Shown here piece after piece: positions 30,713 through 35,973 of a stretch of DNA of 35,973 nt. The first letter of the stretch is position 1. Every line of letters starts with the position of its first letter. Below the pieces are notes generated by a model. It ran no database searches. It had not been told where the DNA came from and saw nothing but the letters and a program-made list of their open reading frames with translations. The stretch comes from Sphaerosporella brunnea (lineage: Eukaryota > Ascomycota > Pezizomycetes > Pezizales > Pyronemataceae). Where the stretch lies: the NCBI GenBank assembly GCA_008704415.1, contig VXIS01000414.1, positions 1 through 35,973 of the forward strand, given 5' to 3'. The translations under genes were made by a program, and so were the position numbers.

Positions 30713-31034
30713 TGCTTGCTGTGGCAGGAGAGCTTGAGGTTGAAGGAAGGGAAACGTGGGATGACGTTGCGTGACGGGCTCGTGTCACGTTGCACGGAAA
30801 TTTGCGAGGCTCTGCGGGAGGGATGACGACCGTGCCGGACACAGCCACGGGGTGAGAAGCTTCAAAAGAATCAATTATCCCTTTTCTCTCGCAGCCACAG
30901 TTAGCTCGGCATCATCACCATCACCATCATACGCATCCTACAGATCCCATCTTAACCCGGCCCCGGCATCCTCCGGCTCCGATTCCCCTTTTGTCACGTC
31001 TCCCCACCTCAACCCATCACTTCCAACTGCCACC
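30713..31034. promoter_or_regulatory. Bidirectional promoter of two mitochondrial genes
   Basis: Only 322 bases separate the start codons of the leftward NDUFAF2-like gene and the rightward DUF1279 gene. The region contains a TGACGT core (30762-30767), a related GTGACG and CACGTT cluster up to about 30795, and C-rich sequence before 31035. Shared control is inferred from the layout. Confidence 0.55.
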
Positions 31035-31644
31035 ATGTCACTCCCACGCCTCTTCCCGCGGCTTTTCCGCCCCCAGCAGCCCCGTTTCTTCAGCGGCACG
31101 CGCCCAAGCTTCAACACCGCCGTCCCACAACCACCACCACCGCAGAAGCAGACGCTCTCAGCACGTCTAAAGCACCTCTCCAAAGAATACGGCTACTCGG
31201 CGCTGGGCGTGTACCTTGCGCTTTCCGCCCTCGACTTCCCATTCTGCTTCCTGGCTGTGCGCACAATTGGCACAGAGCGCATCGGCGAGTACGAACACGT
31301 TGCCGTCGAGAAGTTGCGGGGATGGTGGAATTCGCTGGGGGTGCTGCCGGTGTGGAAGGAACGGGAGGCGGAGGTCAAGCAGGTGGGGGAGAAGGGCGGC
31401 GCTAGTAAGTTGCTTCTTTCCGAGAGTGAGAGAGAGAGGAGGGAGGCTGATGATGCGTGATGTGATAGGTATATGGACGGAACTCGCGCTCGCGTATGCG
31501 GTCCACAAGTCGTTGATTTTTATTCGTGTACCGGTTACCGCCGCGGTTACGCCGAAGGTTGTTAAGACCCTTCGCGGATGGGGCTGGGACATTGGAAAGA
31601 AGGGACGGCCGCATATTGGGAAGGTTGGGGGCGGGAAGGATTAG
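31035..31644 (+). CDS. DUF1279 (FAM210/Nat2-like) mitochondrial protein
   Basis: Member of the DUF1279 family, which includes animal FAM210A/B and yeast Nat2, mitochondrial inner-membrane proteins of poorly defined role. Exons 31035-31404 and 31469-31644, giving 181 residues. The N-terminus is Arg/Pro/Phe-rich without acidic residues (MSLPRLFPRLFRPQQPRFFSG), fitting a mitochondrial presequence. The domain covers about residues 47-155, with LKHLSKEYGYSALGVYLALS, DFPFCFLAVR and, in exon 2, ELALAYAVHKSLIFIRVPVT followed by AAVTPKVVKTLRGWGW. The start ATG sits in a strong context (CACCATGTC). The intron is 64 nt with GTAAGT; the split codon gives Ser. Confidence 0.88.
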
Positions 31645-33699
31645 GTCCGTTTACTCTACCTAATTGGGCTAGGAGGGGGATCACCACTCCATCGATGGCT
31701 TTGAGACTGCGATATGGTATGATACGGTGGGCTTCGCGGAAGGTGTACAATTACTAGATCACCGGCGGCAGTCATAGACATGGTTCAATCCTCGCTCGTG
31801 CTCCTGTCGTCACAAGCTCCCCACGGTGCAAACCGGAATACAATGCGCTAAGTACAGGGCGTGTAGCTACTAGATACTCCTGCGTATCCATGGGAAGATT
31901 GCCAATTTTTAAATTTTACCTCTGGAGTGCGAGCTCATGATTGAGAACTGAGGGCCCGTGACGTTGAAGAAAGCTCGTCATTGGGGTCCGGCAGCTGAGG
32001 TTCACGTTGCATCTTCACCCTTCTTCCCTGGCTTGATTTTGTGATAGACGGCCAAGTCGGTCGTCTGCTTCGGGGTGGCTGTTTTGCATGCTGGTCGAGG
32101 TCAAGTCTTCTGGCCCGAGGACTGCGGTTGGAAGCGAGCTTGCACGCTCCGCTCCCAGCTCTAGGCTGCGCACTGATTTCAATAGCAGCTATGTTTCCAT
32201 AGTAGCGGATATGCGCGAGTGAGAGGTTGTGATTGCTTGAGGTGCTGAAGGAAGGGAATGTCTTTGCCTTTGATTGGCTGCAGTACGGGCCGCTGATGGG
32301 CCGTATCCACCCCAGTTGCAATCATGCAATTGAAGGATCCATCCTTCCGAGGTTCCCAGCTCTGGGGTGTTTCGGCATCCATATCCATGCCGTCTCGGCA
32401 CGAGCACAGAACAGCAGGCAGACGGACCACGCGTGAGACAAAGTCCGTCAGCATCACCGCCGCAAGGCTGGTTGTCTCGTCGCCTGTTTTTTTGGTGAAG
32501 CTCGTCTTAGTCATGTCGGGGCCGCGGTCGGCAGCTTTGCGGAACTTCTTTATTACCCAGCTGCCGCTTGCTTGCTTGCCCCTCATCACATCGCCTTTTC
32601 CTGCCGTATTTCTCAACGATATCACCTCGTCCGCATAGTTACTTCAACATGACGCCGGTGCAAAATCCATTCCTGCTCGCTTACAGCTGCTGCCTCGCTT
32701 CACTCGCTGCTCTCTCGCTGATCTGCGCTCTCGCCAGGAAACTCGAGGAGGGCATCAGAGCACCACCATCCGAGTCGATCAAGTCCTATGCTTGATCCCC
32801 CCCCCCCTCCCCCCCCCCCGCATGGACCCTCGATGAAGCTCGTTCCATACCTCGTTTGTTCAACTGCAACTACGAGTACAGACACAGCGATCCTATGTTA
32901 TGTGTGCCATCGCGAATCTCGTGCAACTGCAACTGCATGCAGACACGACGGACATTATCCTCCGCCCATCATTAATAATCGAAGCTCGGTGGTGATGTTG
33001 ACCTTGTCCCGAAGGCACCGCCGAAACCATGTTGGTTGGTGTGTCTGCCACTGTGTCATGCATACAAGGGCAGCTTCGGCAGCTTCGGCACGCTTGATGC
33101 GAACCCGCCCCACCTCCTCAATGGAGAACTGGTTTCCCAGTTGCGAAGCTCGGCGTACCTTGGTCGATGTCGTCCTCACCCGACTCTCCCCGCCAGATCT
33201 CCGTGCAATATTCCCCCCCGACGAGGGGGTTAAATCCGAGTGCTTATCATAGTTCCCGCACGGTCCAGCTTTGCCAATGAGTCGCATCGGGGAGCCTGCC
33301 GGCGAACAATCTCTGCTGCTTCTAGCCCGCGGGCATCGGCTTGACGATGCTTTATTCATGTGCGCGCCGCGGAGACGCCGGTGGGGTGTGCCAAAGCTCC
33401 GGCTATTCTTCGAGCTTACCCGTCGAATATTTCAAACCAAAATTTCCTAGTGTAGCCGCTTATTTTTTCCTTGGGCCGACCCTGCGGTTGGGATTTCTTG
33501 ACTCACGTTTCTGGATCCGGGGACCTATCGTGAAAAGCTTGTGCAAGAACTCTGGTCGACGTTCGAGGTGCATAAAACCAGTTGGTCCCCTCCAACCGCC
33601 AGCTCTGCCGCAGTTACAAGGCCGGTTTCTGAAAGTTTGCCTTCGACGGTGCCTAGAGTTGCTCGTCTCTCAATTCCTTCGGACGACGAATAATTCACC
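31645..33699. other. Intergenic region, one possible small ORF
   Basis: About 2 kb. Apart from the small membrane-protein frame at 32649-32795, nothing convincing was found on either strand. Two C runs (about 32797-32818) directly follow that small frame. The end of the region should contain the promoter of the MFS transporter. Confidence 0.5.
32649..32795 (+). CDS. Possible small membrane protein (48 aa)
   Basis: An ATG at 32649 opens 48 codons ending in TGA. The peptide has one hydrophobic helix (about residues 8-29, NPFLLAYSCCLASLAALSLI) followed by a charged tail. Codon choice (GCT, CTC, GAG, ATC, AAG) resembles that of the surrounding genes. I do not recognise it. The start has an acceptable context (TTCAACATGACG). 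It could equally be chance. Confidence 0.28.
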   Translation: MTPVQNPFLLAYSCCLASLAALSLICALARKLEEGIRAPPSESIKSYA

Positions 33700-35332
33700 A
33701 TGGCAATGGACGGCGCCGGCTCCCAATCCCTCCAGAACGTAGAAAAAGTGCCTTACTCACGGCCATCAACGATGCGCGGCGATGACGATATTTCTACCAT
33801 GAAATCGTCAGAAGACGACCAGGGGAAAGAGGGCCATGGTGAAGGGGTGGCAGACATGGGGCTACAATTGACATGCAGTTTGCGCAGCGGAGTGGGACCA
33901 CGGGAATTGGAGCTGGAGAAGCCACCAGATGGCGGGACCCGGGCTTGGCTTTGCGGTGAGTTTCCGGCAATGCAGCGCGAAAATGATGATAAATCCAATT
34001 TGACGATTGATAGTTGTTGGTGTTCACCTTACCGTCTTCTCGACATGGTGAGTTCATCTGCGTATTTACCCAATGGCTGTTGCTGATGCATCTACAGGGG
34101 CTTCATAAACAGTTTCGGGGTTTTTCAGTCGTACTATGTTGGCGCCCTGAGATCGCAACCATCGGCTGTGAGCTGGATTGGTAGCATCCAGATCTTCCTC
34201 CTCTTCCATCTCGGCACGTTCACCGGTCGTGCCCTCGATGCCGGCCTATTCCCGATCGTCTACCCTGTCGGCTGCTTCCTGGTGCTGGTCGGTATCTTCA
34301 TGGCCTCACTCGGCACCGAGTACTATCAAATCCTCCTGGCGCAGGGCCTCTGCTGCGGCATCGGCAGTGGCATGATCTTCTGCCCCGCTCTCGCACTGGC
34401 ATCCACCTACTTCCAGAAGCGTCGGAGTTTGGCATTAGGAATCGGTGCCAGCGGGAGTGCTACCGGTGGAATCATCATCCCGGTGGTGGTGCAACAGCTG
34501 CTGCCAAAGATTGGATTTGCGTGGACGATGCGTACGCTGGGTTTGATATGCCTGGTAGCTTTCGTCATCTCGAACGCGGCTATGAAGCCTCGTCTGCCAC
34601 CGCGGAAGACGGGGAGTCTCGTAGAGTGGGCGGCGTTTAAGGAGCCGACTTACGTACTTTTCGCAAGTGGTCCGTCTCCATCCCGCCTCTGCTCTTTCTA
34701 GCACCGCCTAACCCATAAGCCAGGCATGTTTCTCGTGTTTATGGGCCTCTATTTCGCCTTTTTCTACATCAGCGCCTTCTCCAAGTCGCAACTCGGCCTA
34801 CCGCAAGCAGAAGCATTCACAGTTCTCATCATAATGAACGCAGTCGGCCTTCCTGGCAGAGTGGTACCAAACTATCTCGCAGACCGTCTCTTCGGCCCGC
34901 TAAACCTTCTCGTCCCCTTTTCGATCGCGGTGGGCGTGTTGATGCTCTGCTGGACGGCGGTTACCACGCATGGTGGACTATTTGCCTGGGCTTGTTTTTA
35001 TGGAACGTTTGCGGCGGGAATCCAGAGTTTGTTTCCCGCCACGCTGAGTTCACTTACGAGCGATTTGTCGAAGAGTGGTACCAGGTATTACCCCTCTCCT
35101 TGCCGACCAATAGTTAAATCTGACTTGGATGGATAGAATGGGAATGGTATTCTCGATCGTCTCCTTCGCCTGCCTCACCGGCTCTCCAATCGGTGGCGCC
35201 ATAATCCAACGCCAGATGGGGAAATACTGGGGTGGTCAGGTCTTTGCGGGTATTTGCATCCTGGTCGGCGGGTGTATCCTTGCTGCTGCGAGGACGGCAA
35301 AGGTCGGATGGGTCCTGTCGAGACGTGCGTGA
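33700..35332 (+). CDS. MFS transporter, monocarboxylate transporter (MCT/SLC16-like) type
   Basis: Plasma-membrane transporter of the major facilitator superfamily. Exons 33700-33955, 34014-34047, 34098-34669, 34724-35084 and 35137-35332, giving 472 residues. A hydrophilic N-terminus of about 75 residues leads to the MCT signature PPDGGTRAW (residues 75-83) before the first helix (VVGVHLTVFSTWGFINSFGV). About 12 membrane helices follow. The cytoplasmic loop between helices 2 and 3, usually with R/K, here contains GRALDAG. The second exon is only 34 nt, but both of its junctions restore conserved sequence. Fungal MCT-like proteins carry monocarboxylates, amino acids, riboflavin or efflux substrates; the substrate here cannot be told. 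Tail-to-tail with the regulator gene 238 bases away. Confidence 0.92.
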
Positions 35333-35570
35333 AGCGTTCACTCACTCGTTTGCGATTTATGGGGTTATAGCATCGCGATGGCTTGGGATTTAATGCATGA
35401 CGTTTGGATTGTATATAGAGTTCATAGACTGCATGGTAAAAATTGTGTTGGTAATTGATCGATGTGCACATTTTTGGTTTCTTCCGAACACTTCTGGAAC
35501 TTTAACATCCTTGGCACAGCCAGTGTGGACACAAAGTGCAGGGGAATGTATTGACAGCATATAGTAAATC

Positions 35571-35973
35571 TCAGCTCATAATAAGCGTCCCACCAACACC
35601 ACCAACAACCTCCTCCCAGCTAACATCCCTCCCGTCATACACTCCCGCATCCATGCGCGCCCAATGGGCGCGGACGGCCTCATGGGCATCAAAGACGTTT
35701 CCAAAGCCGATGCTCCTCTCCATGACGGCGAAGCGGACATCGACCTGCTCCCGCTCCTCGGGGAGCAGGGCGCCGAAGCCGGCGGCGAACACGGGGAAGA
35801 CGAGCATGCTCTCGACGAGGTCGCCGTGCGGGATGGCGGCGAGGGCGGCGAGGATGTGGGCGACGGCGACGCGCACCTTGGGGTGGGCGAGGTCGCCCGG
35901 GGGCTCCGCGACGACCAGGTGCAGGCGCATCAGCGCGGCCCACTGCAGCGCGACGGCGGCGGCGGTGACCTTG
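35571..35973 (-). CDS. Fungal-specific transcription factor, C-terminal part (partial)
   Basis: A minus-strand frame is open from the window edge to the TGA at 35573-35571, so the N-terminus lies beyond 35973. The last 134 codons include LVFPVFAAGFGALLPEEREQ and VMERSIGFGNVFDAHEAVRA, a good match to the end of the fungal transcription factor domain found in Zn2Cys6 regulators (Fungal_trans_2 type). The DNA-binding cluster is not in view. It is unusually GC-rich near the edge. It may regulate the neighbouring MFS gene, but that is only a guess from proximity. Confidence 0.75.
   Translation of the reverse strand, partial: KVTAAAVALQWAALMRLHLVVAEPPGDLAHPKVRVAVAHILAALAAIPHGDLVESMLVFPVFAAGFGALLPEEREQVDVRFAVMERSIGFGNVFDAHEAVRAHWARMDAGVYDGRDVSWEEVVGGVGGTLIMS

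Noticed and set aside
32179..32625. Minus-strand ORF of 148 codons
   Set aside because: No recognisable domain and competing frames on the other strand; the coding case is too weak to list.

Overview
This is a stretch of nuclear DNA from a filamentous ascomycete (Pezizomycotina is my inference). The genes have short introns, mostly 46-72 nt, with GT...CTRAC/CTAAC...AG signals. The gene families are fungal: an FTR1/FET3 reductive iron uptake pair, a Zn2Cys6-type regulator C-terminus, an MCT-type MFS transporter and a yeast Nat2-like DUF1279 protein. Spacing is loose: twelve genes in 36 kb, separated by 0.3-3 kb of sequence with many homopolymer runs (T42, T30, several G/C runs of 11-16), microsatellites and transposon debris. 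Exon structures were built by hand from splice signals, reading-frame phase and family conservation; every junction given keeps the frame.

Layout. 1-1288: no convincing gene. 1289-2545 (-) is the iron permease FTR1 in four exons and 3969-5881 (+) is its multicopper ferroxidase partner FET3 in three exons. Their shared 1.4-kb promoter holds two perfect ATCWGATAA sites (siderophore-type GATA repressor consensus) and a CCAAT-N12-GAT site (CBC:HapX consensus). 5882-8157: intergenic, with a 3-copy tandem repeat and a decayed dispersed repeat. 8158-9821 (-): an unrecognised coiled-coil protein whose two overlapping ORFs are joined by a phase-matched intron. 9822-14440: mostly non-coding, with a 25-bp palindrome, a probable MITE (12500-13020) and a frameshifted p24-like 3' end (13528-13658). 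14441-16587 (+): calponin-homology protein with a long coiled coil. 18287-20464 (+): seven-exon protein with eleven CCHC zinc knuckles and a WG-rich repeat tail. 20796-21272 (-): GFA-family enzyme. 23537-25420 (+): DHCR7-type sterol delta-7 reductase. 25421-28570: tail-to-tail LINE relics. 28571-29639 (+): F-box protein. 30002-30712 (-) and 31035-31644 (+): two mitochondrial genes (NDUFAF2-like complex I assembly factor; DUF1279/FAM210 protein) sharing a 322-bp promoter. 33700-35332 (+): MFS monocarboxylate-type transporter. 35571-35973 (-): C-terminal part of a fungal-specific transcription factor, cut by the window edge.

How the genes work together. The clear functional unit is FTR1-FET3: Fet3 oxidises Fe2+ at the plasma membrane and Ftr1 imports the Fe3+. 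Its promoter motifs suggest repression when iron is sufficient and CCAAT/HapX-linked control. The mitochondrial pair may be co-expressed from one promoter. The rest looks like ordinary unlinked genes. I saw no secondary-metabolite cluster, no tRNA or rRNA gene and no CRISPR. The items most worth following up are the poly-C runs in every FTR1 intron (and in the GFA intron), the zinc-knuckle/WG protein, the DHCR7 gene in a fungus, and the minisatellite-built coiled-coil gene.
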